Positions 42,452 to 50,766 of a DNA stretch of 64,000 bases are shown here, piece after piece. Every line of letters begins with the position of its first letter. Within the stretch, counting starts at the first letter, position 1. The notes beneath the pieces are model-generated. The model did no database searches. It was not told the DNA's origin and saw only the letters and a program-made list of their open reading frames with translations. The stretch comes from UBA1952 sp965246905 (GTDB lineage Bacteria > Bacteroidota > Bacteroidia > Chitinophagales > Chitinophagaceae): contig CBDFFZ010000014.1 of assembly GCA_965246905.1 (NCBI GenBank), positions 248,001 through 312,000 on the forward strand, in the 5' to 3' direction. Made by a program: the position numbers and the translations under genes.

Positions 42452-43087
42452 CTATGCTTTATAATCCTTCGGGAATACTTTATTCAGCGCTTCCACTTTT
42501 GAATGCACCTGAAGCTTTTCATAAATTTTACGCAGGTAAGTGCGCACTGTCTCGATGCTGATGTAAAGCTGCGCTGCTATTTCCTTATAAGCATGCCCTT
42601 TAGCCAGCGCATGAAGGATCTCCTGCTCGCGTGTGGTGAACGTCTGGAGCAGCTCTGTATCCTGCTTTTTATTGGGGAAAGAGCTTACAACGATACGTGC
42701 AATCTCTGCACTCATCGGCGAGCCTCCTCTATGAATATCCCGGATAGCTTCAAATACTTTATCCGGCGGTGAATTTTTCAGGATGTAGCCCGTTGCCCCT
42801 GCGCAAAGCGAATCGAATGTTTTTCCGGGCTCGGTATGGGTAGTGCACATAAGGTACTGGATAGATGGCCGCAACGGTTTTATCTGCGATACACATTGTA
42901 TGCCGCTCATGCCGGGCAGCGTAATATCCATCAGCACGACATCGATGGTATAGTTGCGGTAACCTTTTGCATAATCCTCCGCACGGTCAAATGCGGCAAC
43001 GGGTATAAGATCGTCCGTGGTTTTCAGGAATTCCATCATCATGTTCCTGATCTCATCATCGTCTTCTACAATAGCTACATTGATCAT
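42452..43087 (-). CDS. NarL/FixJ-type response regulator
   Basis: The 211-residue regulator has a receiver domain (acidic pocket VEDDDE, phospho-acceptor Asp in VVLMDITLPGMSG, Lys in YILKNS) and a LuxR-type helix-turn-helix (TTREQEILHALAKGHAYKEIAAQLYISIETVRTYLRKIYEKL). ATG 43087 starts the receiver properly. It is the last gene of the operon synthetase-C39 ABC-HlyD-regulator, 4 bases after hlyD. Its partner is most likely the HisKA_3-type TPR kinase at 50767-52731, the only kinase here of the matching class. It may bind the operator shared by three nearby promoters. Confidence 0.92.
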   Translation of the reverse strand: MINVAIVEDDDEIRNMMMEFLKTTDDLIPVAAFDRAEDYAKGYRNYTIDVVLMDITLPGMSGIQCVSQIKPLRPSIQYLMCTTHTEPGKTFDSLCAGATGYILKNSPPDKVFEAIRDIHRGGSPMSAEIARIVVSSFPNKKQDTELLQTFTTREQEILHALAKGHAYKEIAAQLYISIETVRTYLRKIYEKLQVHSKVEALNKVFPKDYKA

Positions 43088-43091
43088 AATA

Positions 43092-44363
43092 TTAATTGTC
43101 GGCACTAAGCGCTGCCGTTGTTTTTTTAAGGTTCCGGAAAAAATATTGAAAAAAAGTCCGCTCGCCAAGCTGCACGGCCAATGTGCCATTCATACCAGGC
43201 TGAAGCCTTCCCTGCAGCTTACGCAGGTCATCAAGCACAATCTTTACATTGAAATTGCCTTTCTCATCGGGCGTAAGGCTTACCGATTCGATATGGCCCT
43301 TTACTGCGCCCCATTCATACGAAGGGAAAGTGGCGACTTTAAGATACGCTACCTGTCGCTTATCCATCTTGCCGATGAGCGTTGGCGGGCTGACTGCCGC
43401 AGAATAAAGCAAAGTAGCCCGGTGCATTACCTTAAGCATAATGGCACTGCCCGGCACTTCCTTATCTCCCTCAAAAAGAAAAGAAACAAGGCCGTTATCT
43501 GCAGCTTTCAGGATAAGGTTGCCCTCGCTGATCTCATAGGCGCCGAATGTATTGCCGATCTTTTCCTTAGCCAGCATAAGCCGGTTGGCCAGCGTAATGG
43601 AATCAGAAGAAGAGCCTATGCTCGCCTGCTCTATCTCGCGGTTGAGGGAAGTGTTTTCCAGCGCATACTGGCTGGTGGAGGCAATGGTTGCTGTACGTTC
43701 TTTTTCATAGGCGCGGCGGGCAGTGACCAATGCATCCGCAGCGCGAATTCTCCGTGTTTCATACTCTTTGAGCTCTACGGCCGAAATATATTTCCCTTCA
43801 TAGAGCTTCCGGTTCTGTGCAAGCCTTTTCTCCGCATCCTCCAGCTCAAATTTCAGACGCTCCTCATTGCTTTGCCAGGTGCTGCTCTGAATGGATAGCT
43901 GCTGCTGTGCCTCGGTATTGTGCCGGTTATTTTCCGCCATCCGGATACGGAGCATCTCTTTCTGATTGCCGAGGTAGCCGGGGTTGCGCTTATTGTAATT
44001 TGCAAGCTGTTGCTCCGCCTCGCGGCAGGCATTGATCATACTTACAATCTCCGGCGATGTGATCTTTACAAGCGGCGTTCCGGGTGCAACCTTGCTACCT
44101 GAAGCCGCATATTTCTGTACGAGGTACACCGGGTATGGAAAGCGGTAAATATCTTCCGGCATATCCGATTTCAACACAAAGGGCAGGCTCACCTCATCAG
44201 GAAATTTTATCAGCGCGCCGGCGAGCATCAGCAGCACGAAAAGACCGCTGCCGAGGTACACGAACTTCCGCAGCGCACTCTTCCGCACGTCAGCTACGGG
44301 CACATCTTCTTCCCAGTACTGGCGCTGGTATTGTTGCAGTTCGAGGTCGTCTGTTTCGGGCAT
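43092..44363 (-). CDS. HlyD-type membrane fusion protein
   Basis: The 423-residue protein has a cytosolic N-terminus (about 35 residues), one membrane helix (FVYLGSGLFVLLMLAGALI), and a split lipoyl/barrel-sandwich domain. A long coiled coil with RLKFELEDAEKRLAQNRKLYEGKYISAVELKEYE lies inside it, and a C-terminal beta-barrel region follows. It bridges the C39 ABC exporter to the outer membrane. Its ATG overlaps the ABC stop codon (TGATG), so the two are coupled. In this operon it should serve export of the double-glycine peptides. Confidence 0.92.
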   Translation of the reverse strand: MPETDDLELQQYQRQYWEEDVPVADVRKSALRKFVYLGSGLFVLLMLAGALIKFPDEVSLPFVLKSDMPEDIYRFPYPVYLVQKYAASGSKVAPGTPLVKITSPEIVSMINACREAEQQLANYNKRNPGYLGNQKEMLRIRMAENNRHNTEAQQQLSIQSSTWQSNEERLKFELEDAEKRLAQNRKLYEGKYISAVELKEYETRRIRAADALVTARRAYEKERTATIASTSQYALENTSLNREIEQASIGSSSDSITLANRLMLAKEKIGNTFGAYEISEGNLILKAADNGLVSFLFEGDKEVPGSAIMLKVMHRATLLYSAAVSPPTLIGKMDKRQVAYLKVATFPSYEWGAVKGHIESVSLTPDEKGNFNVKIVLDDLRKLQGRLQPGMNGTLAVQLGERTFFQYFFRNLKKTTAALSADN

Positions 44364-46549
44364 CAGAAATCGAGGTAAGTGTTCATGAAGCCATAGTAAA
44401 CACCTTTGCGCGCCATCAGCTCATCGTGCTTCCCATCCTCTGCGATTCTGTTCTGATCGATCACTAAGATACGATCTGCATTTTTGAGTGTATGCATTCG
44501 GTGGGCGATGCTCAGGATGGTTTTATTATGGAAATGCGCTTTAAGATTCTCCATAATGAGCTGCTCCGATTCTACATCGAGCATACTGCTGGCTTCATCT
44601 AAAATTATAAGGTCGGGGTTGGAGAGAAAGAGCCGCGCGAAGCCGATCTTCAGCTTTTGCCCGCCGGATAGATTGCTGCCCGTATCACCCACTTTATGAT
44701 TGTACCCGAGGTACTGGCTTTTTATGTAATCGTGCAGGCCGGCCTGCTTTGCCGCGCGGATCACATCCTCCATCTCCGCATTCATATTTCCATAGAGAAT
44801 ATTTTCTTTGATGGTGCCGTTGAATACATAGATATCCTGCGGAAAGAGAAATACTTTTTTACGCACCACCAGCGGATTGAGTTTTCGGAGCTCGTGACTA
44901 CCAAACATAATTTCGCCTTCGTAGGTAGGATAAAGATTTACCAAAAGCTTTACCAGCGTGGTTTTACCGGTGCCGTTGCGGCCTACGATGCCAATGTGCT
45001 GGCCCTGCATTATTTCCAGGTTCAGATCTTTGAGAATGTAGTGCGGATCTTTATCGCTGTAGCGGAAAGAAAGATTTTTGATGGTAAGCTTATCGGTAGA
45101 AAAGTTATCCGTTAGATCGAGTACAGATGTATTTTCCGTTTCCTGGATAAGCACATCATTGAGCCGGCCGAGGCTCACCCAAAGCTCCGTAAGATTATAC
45201 CAGATGCCGGACAAATTGAACAGTGAATTGAGCACCATCAGGAAGATAGCGGTGATGGCGAGATACTGGCCGATGGTAAGCTCATTGTTGAAGGTCATGT
45301 AGCCACCGATCCAGAATACGGCGAGCTGGCTCAGGAAGTAAATGCTGCGCTGTACGGAATGCAGCAGGATGCCTTTATGCTCGGATTCCAGCACCACGTT
45401 GAGCGTTTTCTTATACTTGTTCTTCCACTGCCAGAATTTAAAATTTTCGATAGAGAGCAGCTTGATGGATTTGATGCCGAGAAGTGAATCGAGAAACTCA
45501 CCGAGCGTCTCTAAATTCCGGTAAAAAACTTTGTACACCAGCCCGCGCATAATAGGCGCATAGTAGGCCGTGATGCCCGCGTACAGCAGCACAAAGCCAA
45601 GCGCTATAAGCCCGAGCTTCGCATTCATAAAGAGGAGCACAGGAATATAGAGCAGCACAAAAAGCAGGTCTATGATATTTTCGATCACCGTAGGGCTTAC
45701 CAATTGCCGGATGGTCATATTCTCCTGGAAGCGCGCCATAAAATCCTCGCGCTTGTTATTGTCATAATACTTTTGCTTCAGCGAGATGAAGTGCTTGAAA
45801 AAGCGGCTGAAAAAATCCAGCTCAAAATTTACGCGAAACTGTACCAGCAGCACATTACGCACATAGAGCAGCAATACCTGCGTAAGAAAAATAGCGCCCA
45901 TGCCTGCAAGAATGGCCACCAGCAGTTTCTTATTCTGATTCACCAGCACACTGTCGATGATCGTCTGCGTGAAGAAGGGGATAGCAAGCCCTAATGCCTG
46001 TAAAATGCCGGTAGCGAGGAGTATCTCAAAGATGATCCTGCGCAACGCTACGATTACCGGACGATAGAATTTTTTATAGAGTGATTTTTGTTCCTGCCGG
46101 AAGGCGGTAACGGTTTCTTCTAAATCTTTATTTTTAAAGATCTCCGCCGTGGGCGCTACTTCCAGCACAATGCCATTCCACTTTTTCACGAAGGCATCTT
46201 TGGTGAGTTTATCCTTGCCGTAAGCAGGGTCGGCTATCCATACATAATCATCGGTTACTTTGTAGATGACAATGAAGTGTGCGCCGGTATAGTGTGCAAT
46301 GCAGGGCAGCTTTATTTTAGGAAGATGCTCATAGGTAAGCTCATAAGCATCGGTGCTGAAACCAAACTGTTCTGCTACGCCCGCAAGATTATAAAGGCTG
46401 GTGCCTTCCGTTGTTACCTCGCTGAGCCTTGCCAGCAGGCTTTGAATGTTATAATAGCCATAATGCTTAAAGATCATGGCAAGGCAGGTAGTGCCGCACT
46501 CCATCATGCCGCGCTGCTGTATAAACGGGAAAGTTTTGGCGGTCTTCAC
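44363..46549 (-). CDS. C39 peptidase-containing ABC exporter (double-Gly leader processing)
   Basis: The 728-residue protein has an N-terminal C39 peptidase (residues 1-140) with Cys18 in QRGMMECGTTCLAM, His91 in TGAHFIVIY and Asp107 in IADPAY, so the triad is intact. It continues with a six-helix exporter domain (about 165-460) and an ATPase with GIVGRNGTGKTT, NLSGGQKLKIG and LIILDEASSMLD. C39 transporters cut precursors after Gly-Gly and export the core. Eight precursors with Asn-Gly-Gly leaders lie within 15 kb. The start overlaps the end of the synthetase gene by 4 nt. Confidence 0.95.
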   Translation of the reverse strand: MKTAKTFPFIQQRGMMECGTTCLAMIFKHYGYYNIQSLLARLSEVTTEGTSLYNLAGVAEQFGFSTDAYELTYEHLPKIKLPCIAHYTGAHFIVIYKVTDDYVWIADPAYGKDKLTKDAFVKKWNGIVLEVAPTAEIFKNKDLEETVTAFRQEQKSLYKKFYRPVIVALRRIIFEILLATGILQALGLAIPFFTQTIIDSVLVNQNKKLLVAILAGMGAIFLTQVLLLYVRNVLLVQFRVNFELDFFSRFFKHFISLKQKYYDNNKREDFMARFQENMTIRQLVSPTVIENIIDLLFVLLYIPVLLFMNAKLGLIALGFVLLYAGITAYYAPIMRGLVYKVFYRNLETLGEFLDSLLGIKSIKLLSIENFKFWQWKNKYKKTLNVVLESEHKGILLHSVQRSIYFLSQLAVFWIGGYMTFNNELTIGQYLAITAIFLMVLNSLFNLSGIWYNLTELWVSLGRLNDVLIQETENTSVLDLTDNFSTDKLTIKNLSFRYSDKDPHYILKDLNLEIMQGQHIGIVGRNGTGKTTLVKLLVNLYPTYEGEIMFGSHELRKLNPLVVRKKVFLFPQDIYVFNGTIKENILYGNMNAEMEDVIRAAKQAGLHDYIKSQYLGYNHKVGDTGSNLSGGQKLKIGFARLFLSNPDLIILDEASSMLDVESEQLIMENLKAHFHNKTILSIAHRMHTLKNADRILVIDQNRIAEDGKHDELMARKGVYYGFMNTYLDF

Positions 46550-48717
46550 GCGGGCTGCAGGTTGGGTACAGTTTGCAGGATCTGCTCCTGCGCGGCTAAC
46601 AATAAAAATTCTTCAACAGCCTCCAGCGGTATGTTTTGTGCGGCCAGGATCTGGCAGGCAGAGCGCTCGCCGTCTATACTGTAAAGAAATGCCCTCCAAT
46701 CGGCATACTCCTCATAGAGCTCATAAGCAAGCGCATTCTTTTTGGAAAGATAGAGCGCGCCCGTACGCTTGTCTTCCACCAGGGAGCAGCCTTCGGCAAA
46801 TGCGAGCGGCTCATGCATCCAGGCTTCTTTCGTTTTAATAGCCAGCCGCCTTTCTAAATAGGTTTTCGCGGCCGCAGGATCTGTAAAAGAAATTTCCTGT
46901 GGAGCGATGGCCGCTTCATAAGCCATATTCGCTTCCGTTTTACCAGCCATCTTTTCCAGCAGGCCGAGGTTGATGAGGTGCATTACATCCAGCCATTCCA
47001 TTATTTCCGGCTGCTGCTTCAATGCCGCTATACGCGCATATAAATGCTTCTTGTCGATTACCGGATGCGGCTCGTCTTCCGCTCCGAATGCTTCCTCCAA
47101 AAGAGAGTCTTCTCCCGATGTCAGATAGCTGAACAGCTTAAAGCGAAAGTCATATTCCGGGCGGTAGGGCGGCGCTTTGGGCTTATTCAGCACATAATCC
47201 GGTAGTATCTTTTTCGCCGGCTCCCGCAGGATACGCTTATCATAGAACAGCGTCTCATTGAGTCGTGCAGGAATTGCCGCAAAAAATTCCGCAAAGCGGT
47301 AATCCAGAAACGGAAAACGCACGCTGTGCCCATGTGCTGATGCAGCGCGAACCTCATCCCAAAGCAGACTATAGGTTTCGCCATGCAGCGCACTCTTTAT
47401 ATAGTAGATCCAGGTATTTTCTTCGATCTGTTCACCGGCAATCCCGGCAAGATAATCACGCCGTATAAAGTGGCGGCGCTTCCAGAGCTCTGTATCGTCC
47501 CGGTGAATGAGCTTTCCGGTTTCGGCATCTTTAACTGCGCGCATAAGGCTTGCCGCGCTCGCTGCATAAGTATCTTCATCATTTACAATGTAGCGTGCGA
47601 GGCCGCCGTTATACTGGTCGCTGCCGGTGCCGGTAAGCACATATTCTACTGCCGCATTTTTCTGCGCAATGGCATAATGGAGCATTGTTTTGGTAAGCGA
47701 GTCTGTATGGTTCACAGGGCTTTCCGCCCGCCATACGCGCTGCTTCCAAAGCTGTTTATCAAAGTTTATTTCATGATAGGGCACCATGAACTGAACATTA
47801 TTAAAATGCAGCTCACCGGCAAGATCGTGGCATACGGCAGTAGTATCTTCAAAGCAGGTTGTCTGCGTGATGATGGAATAGGAATCCACCGGCCGGTGCT
47901 TTGCGGCAAGCGCGCAGATGGCGGATGAATCAAGGCCGCCGCTCAGGAACGAATGCGCCGTTTCGCTGTCTTCCGCACGAATTCTAACGGCATCCTCCAG
48001 CAGCGTCATGTATTCCTCCATTACTTCTTCAGCCGTACGCTTGTCGGCCGCATCCGGTTTTACTGTATTCAAAGCATCCCAATAAGCCGTAAGAGCAGCT
48101 TTTCCATCTTCAGTATTTACGGCGCAGATATTGGCCTCCGGCATCAGCTCAATACGTTTAAACCAGGTGCGGTAATTGATATAGCTGCTAAGAATCTGTA
48201 CAGGTGTAGGACGCCGCAGCGATGATTCCCAATCCAGCTCAGCCGGGCAGGCAGGATGCGCAAGCAGGAATTTTATCTCGGAAGCGAACAATAAAAATCC
48301 ATCCGCCTGGTGATAAAAAACCTGCTGTATGCCGGAGTGATCATTGATCAGGTAAATTTTCCGGGCGGCTTCATCTACATAAACAATGAGGAATTGCCCG
48401 TTGATCTTTCCCACTGCTTCCAGACCGCTTGCAAGGATAAGCTGGTGTATGAGCGAAGCAGCATCCGCGGCAGATTGCCCGCTGTAATCAGACAGCTCTT
48501 TTGTATTGAATAGCTCCCCATCAAAATAGAGCCTTGTGCTGCCGGGCGCATTCAGCGCGGAGGCTGTGAAGTGCCGGCCGGCCATGCAGAGCGCGCCATC
48601 CTCATATCTTACAGCAGCCTTAAAGTGAGTGGGGAAATCGCGGCCCAGCTTATCTATCCAAAGGTTAGCGGCATCCGCATTGGTGCTCTGGCCTATGATG
48701 CCGGCGAATGAATTCAT
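46546..48717 (-). CDS. asparagine-synthetase-like peptide-modifying enzyme with PqqD-like C-terminal domain
   Basis: The 723-residue protein has a class II glutamine-amidotransferase-like N-terminal domain (residues 1-165) starting MNSFAGIIGQ, with no Cys at position 2, so glutaminase activity is not expected. An AsnB-type adenylating domain follows, with the PP-loop SGGLDSS at 259-265. The last ~90 residues (EPLAFAEGCSLVEDKRTGALYLS to FLLLAAQEQILQTVP) resemble a PqqD/RRE leader-binding domain. Lasso-peptide cyclases are AsnB-like enzymes that also lack glutaminase use and pair with an RRE and a protease. Here the RRE is fused and the C39 domain of the next gene could be the protease. Reaction on the Asn-ended pentapeptide cores is inferred. 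Confidence 0.85.
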   Translation of the reverse strand: MNSFAGIIGQSTNADAANLWIDKLGRDFPTHFKAAVRYEDGALCMAGRHFTASALNAPGSTRLYFDGELFNTKELSDYSGQSAADAASLIHQLILASGLEAVGKINGQFLIVYVDEAARKIYLINDHSGIQQVFYHQADGFLLFASEIKFLLAHPACPAELDWESSLRRPTPVQILSSYINYRTWFKRIELMPEANICAVNTEDGKAALTAYWDALNTVKPDAADKRTAEEVMEEYMTLLEDAVRIRAEDSETAHSFLSGGLDSSAICALAAKHRPVDSYSIITQTTCFEDTTAVCHDLAGELHFNNVQFMVPYHEINFDKQLWKQRVWRAESPVNHTDSLTKTMLHYAIAQKNAAVEYVLTGTGSDQYNGGLARYIVNDEDTYAASAASLMRAVKDAETGKLIHRDDTELWKRRHFIRRDYLAGIAGEQIEENTWIYYIKSALHGETYSLLWDEVRAASAHGHSVRFPFLDYRFAEFFAAIPARLNETLFYDKRILREPAKKILPDYVLNKPKAPPYRPEYDFRFKLFSYLTSGEDSLLEEAFGAEDEPHPVIDKKHLYARIAALKQQPEIMEWLDVMHLINLGLLEKMAGKTEANMAYEAAIAPQEISFTDPAAAKTYLERRLAIKTKEAWMHEPLAFAEGCSLVEDKRTGALYLSKKNALAYELYEEYADWRAFLYSIDGERSACQILAAQNIPLEAVEEFLLLAAQEQILQTVPNLQPA

Positions 48718-48751
48718 GCAATGGTTTTTTGTGGTGGTTATTGATCCTGCG

Positions 48752-48802
48752 TAAAAATATTCCGACCGGCAGCGCCCTTCTATCACATGAAAGTAGATAA
48801 AT
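48752..48802 (-). promoter_or_regulatory. promoter and operator of the synthetase-export operon
   Basis: On the minus strand the operator ATTTATCTACTTTCATGTGA-TA occupies 48781-48802 and the -7 box TATTTTTA occupies 48752-48759, 22 bases apart. The operator agrees with those at 50373-50393 and 50695-50715. It is an imperfect inverted repeat (TATCTAC against TATCACA). Confidence 0.7.
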
Positions 48803-48878
48803 ACTGTTCAGGTAGGTTATGGCTATTAGCAAAAAACGGGTAGCTTCTTTTTGTGCTTTTCTGCGCTGTAGTAAACAT

Positions 48879-48908
48879 ACAGCCGCGCTCTTACGGGAGC
48901 GCGGCTGT
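48879..48908 (-). terminator. perfect hairpin after the T9SS repeat-protein gene
   Basis: ACAGCCGCGCTC pairs perfectly with GAGCGCGGCTGT around TTACGG (CCGTAA on the minus strand). No long T-run follows, so termination strength is uncertain. It lies 76 bases after the stop codon at 48985. Confidence 0.65.
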
Positions 48909-48984
48909 AGCATTGATGGTTTAACAGGGCGGTTTAATGAACTTCAAACCGCCGCTATTCACTGTTTAATGAACGCTATATAGA

Positions 48985-50319
48985 CTACTGCTTCGTAAAG
49001 CGGCAGATAGATTTACGGTCGCCTGCATTGAGCTGCAGGATATACATGCCGGCTGCAAGATCACTGGTTTCAATTGCATTGCTGCCAGGTTGTAATGTGC
49101 CCTTACTTATCAGGGATCCGTAGCAGGATACAATGGCATAATCAAGCGCGGCTTCACCGTTTGCCACGAAGAGCCGGGTGCTGCATAAGGTAGGGTACAC
49201 AGCTACCTTTAAGCCTGCGGCTACATTGCTGATGCCCGTGGATGAGGTAGTGTAAGGCTCGTAATAATAATTGAAGCGGGCCGTGGATGAGCCGTTAGCG
49301 AAAGCCGTGCCGCTCCAATAAAGATTTATCGAAGAAGTAAGCTGATTATTGCTGTTGTAGGTATAAACATTCTGAGTTGCATTCTGGTAAGCACTGGTCG
49401 TAGCATTCCAGCTTTCATGAGTTACCAGTGTATTGTTGCCTGCGGCATCGTAAGTGTAGGTGATGCGCTCATTAGGCACGTATGCACTGGTCGTTGTATT
49501 CCACATCTGGTAAAGCTCTGTTGTAGGGTTGCCCGCGCTATTCAGCGTGCGCTGAGATTTATAGACGTTAAACCATGCGGCAGTATTTATATTCCATTGC
49601 TCGCCGCTGTAGCCGGTTACGTGCTGCCCGGATGCATCGTAAGTGTAGGTAGTACGATAATCATTATACCAGTGTATAGATGCATCCCAGTCCTGTTTCA
49701 ACAGTTGGAGGATATTGCCTTGTGCATTGAGCGTATAAGCATAATGAAAATGATTGAGCAGTGCATTGCTGCCGGCATCCCAGTTCTGGTATATCTCATC
49801 CGTAATCTTATTGCCGCTGTTGAGCATGTACGAGCTTTTCGTATTATCGCGGAAGGCATTGCTGCTGCTTATCCAGAGCTTACTATAGCTCATAGTAGTG
49901 GCACCGGCCCCATTGAGGGTAAAGGTGGTATGGCCCTGGCTGTCGTAAGCGGATGTGCCGGAATTCCACCGGTGCATATTCATATAGGTAAGCTTTCCGC
50001 TGGCGTTGTAGGTATAATCATACTTGAGGTAGTGCGCAAGCCCGGAGCCGCTGTTCTGGTAGGTAAGCTGCTGGCTGTACACATTGGTGGAAGTGCCGGG
50101 ATAGAGAAAGCGCTGTGAATCCAGCGCTGTGAGCACGCCATTATTGGTGATATAGTGCGAGGAAGCGATCATCCGTGAGCCCGTTGCGGCACCTCTTTGC
50201 GCAGCGCCGGAAGTATTAATCTGGTTTTGCGGAAGTGCCGGGGTTGGATCCTGGGCCATTGCAGCCCCGCAGTAGAGTGTGAAGGCAAAGGCAAGCATGA
50301 TTTTGCTGAAGTGGGACAT
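48985..50319 (-). CDS. secreted repeat-rich protein with T9SS sorting domain
   Basis: The 444-residue protein has a Sec signal (MLAFAFTLYCGAAMAQ). About ten Tyr/Asn-rich repeats of about 30 residues follow, in the manner of RHS/YD-like units (YTYDASGQHVTGYSGEQWN, YTYDAAGNNTLVTHESWN). The C-terminal part (VAVYPTLCSTRLFVANGEA to LAAGMYILQLNAGDRKS) is a type A T9SS domain. It should be exported and may bind surfaces or other macromolecules. Its promoter carries the same operator as the peptide and export promoters, so it appears to be an output of the same regulator. Confidence 0.8.
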   Translation of the reverse strand: MSHFSKIMLAFAFTLYCGAAMAQDPTPALPQNQINTSGAAQRGAATGSRMIASSHYITNNGVLTALDSQRFLYPGTSTNVYSQQLTYQNSGSGLAHYLKYDYTYNASGKLTYMNMHRWNSGTSAYDSQGHTTFTLNGAGATTMSYSKLWISSSNAFRDNTKSSYMLNSGNKITDEIYQNWDAGSNALLNHFHYAYTLNAQGNILQLLKQDWDASIHWYNDYRTTYTYDASGQHVTGYSGEQWNINTAAWFNVYKSQRTLNSAGNPTTELYQMWNTTTSAYVPNERITYTYDAAGNNTLVTHESWNATTSAYQNATQNVYTYNSNNQLTSSINLYWSGTAFANGSSTARFNYYYEPYTTSSTGISNVAAGLKVAVYPTLCSTRLFVANGEAALDYAIVSCYGSLISKGTLQPGSNAIETSDLAAGMYILQLNAGDRKSICRFTKQ

Positions 50320-50341
50320 TTTTCTGTTTTTATTGATGCGG

Positions 50342-50393
50342 CAAAGATGCGCGCGCAGGGAAGCCCCGATCAATCACATGGAAGTAGATAAAT
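50342..50393 (-). promoter_or_regulatory. promoter and operator of the T9SS repeat-protein gene
   Basis: On the minus strand the operator ATTTATCTACTTCCATGTGA-T spans 50373-50393 and the -7 box CATCTTTG spans 50342-50349, 24 bases apart, followed by GCATCA about 2 bases on. The arrangement matches 50664-50715 almost exactly. Confidence 0.75.
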
Positions 50394-50420
50394 GGATTAA
50401 TTACCAGAATTAAGCTTATA

Positions 50421-50443
50421 AAAAACCCGGCTTACGGGCCGGG
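50421..50443 (-). terminator. intrinsic terminator of the two-peptide unit
   Basis: On the minus strand CCCGGC-CCGTAA-GCCGGG is followed by TTTTT, 27 bases after the stop codon of the GLQMN peptide gene. The loop is TTACGG on the plus strand. Confidence 0.85.
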
Positions 50444-50469
50444 CATTTACTTATTAGAGCGGAGACGGA

Positions 50470-50532
50470 TCAGTTCATCTGGAGTCCGCCGCCGTTGATG
50501 CTTATTGCTTCTGCTGCTGTCAGCTTTTTCAT
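50470..50532 (-). CDS. 20-aa double-Gly precursor peptide, core GLQMN
   Basis: The 21-codon gene encodes leader MKKLTAAEAISINGG and core GLQMN. The leader has the Gly-Gly end cut by C39 peptidases and the hydrophobic positions (Leu4, Ile10, Ile12) typical of such leaders. It is 45 bases downstream of the SLGWN gene and before an intrinsic terminator. The start context is A/T-rich without Shine-Dalgarno. The match in length and ending with seven other genes here makes chance unlikely. Role as a secreted signal is inferred. Confidence 0.85.
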   Translation of the reverse strand: MKKLTAAEAISINGGGLQMN

Positions 50533-50577
50533 GGTTGATATTTTATTTGGTTAAATAGATTGATTGGTTTATTTCCC

Positions 50578-50640
50578 TTAATTCCAACCCAAAGAGCCGC
50601 CGTTTACGGTTACTGTTTCTGTTGTTGTTAGCTTCTTCAT
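50578..50640 (-). CDS. 20-aa double-Gly precursor peptide, core SLGWN
   Basis: The gene encodes leader MKKLTTTETVTVNGG and core SLGWN. It is the only core of the eight that starts with Ser. This supports cleavage after the first two Gly in the others, because the position after NGG is variable while NGG is not. It also has the only Trp. It lies 126 bases downstream of the TPR-kinase stop codon, separated by a terminator, and has its own promoter and operator. It probably forms one transcript with GLQMN. Confidence 0.87.
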   Translation of the reverse strand: MKKLTTTETVTVNGGSLGWN

Positions 50641-50663
50641 ATTTTTTTTGCTTTTTTCTGATG

Positions 50664-50715
50664 CAAAGATGCTATTGGCAGAGGTCTCATCCTCATCGCA
50701 TAATAGTAGATAAAT
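50664..50715 (-). promoter_or_regulatory. promoter and operator of the SLGWN/GLQMN peptide genes
   Basis: On the minus strand the operator ATTTATCTACTATTATGCGA-T spans 50695-50715, and the -7 box CATCTTTG spans 50664-50671, 24 bases apart and followed by CATCAG. Geometry equals that of 50342-50393. Confidence 0.78.
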
Positions 50716-50716
50716 G

Positions 50717-50740
50717 AAAAAGCCCGGCAAATTGCCGGGC
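50717..50740 (-). terminator. intrinsic terminator of the TPR kinase gene
   Basis: On the minus strand GCCCGGCAA pairs with TTGCCGGGC (one-base loop, about 3-4 in practice) and is followed by TTTTTC. Confidence 0.85.
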
Positions 50741-50766
50741 CAACTCAGGCAGAATAAAATAATCTC

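Noticed and set aside
46546..48717. True asparagine synthetase (AsnB)
   Set aside because: No N-terminal Cys for glutamine hydrolysis, an extra PqqD-like domain, and an operon with a C39 exporter argue against a primary-metabolism role.
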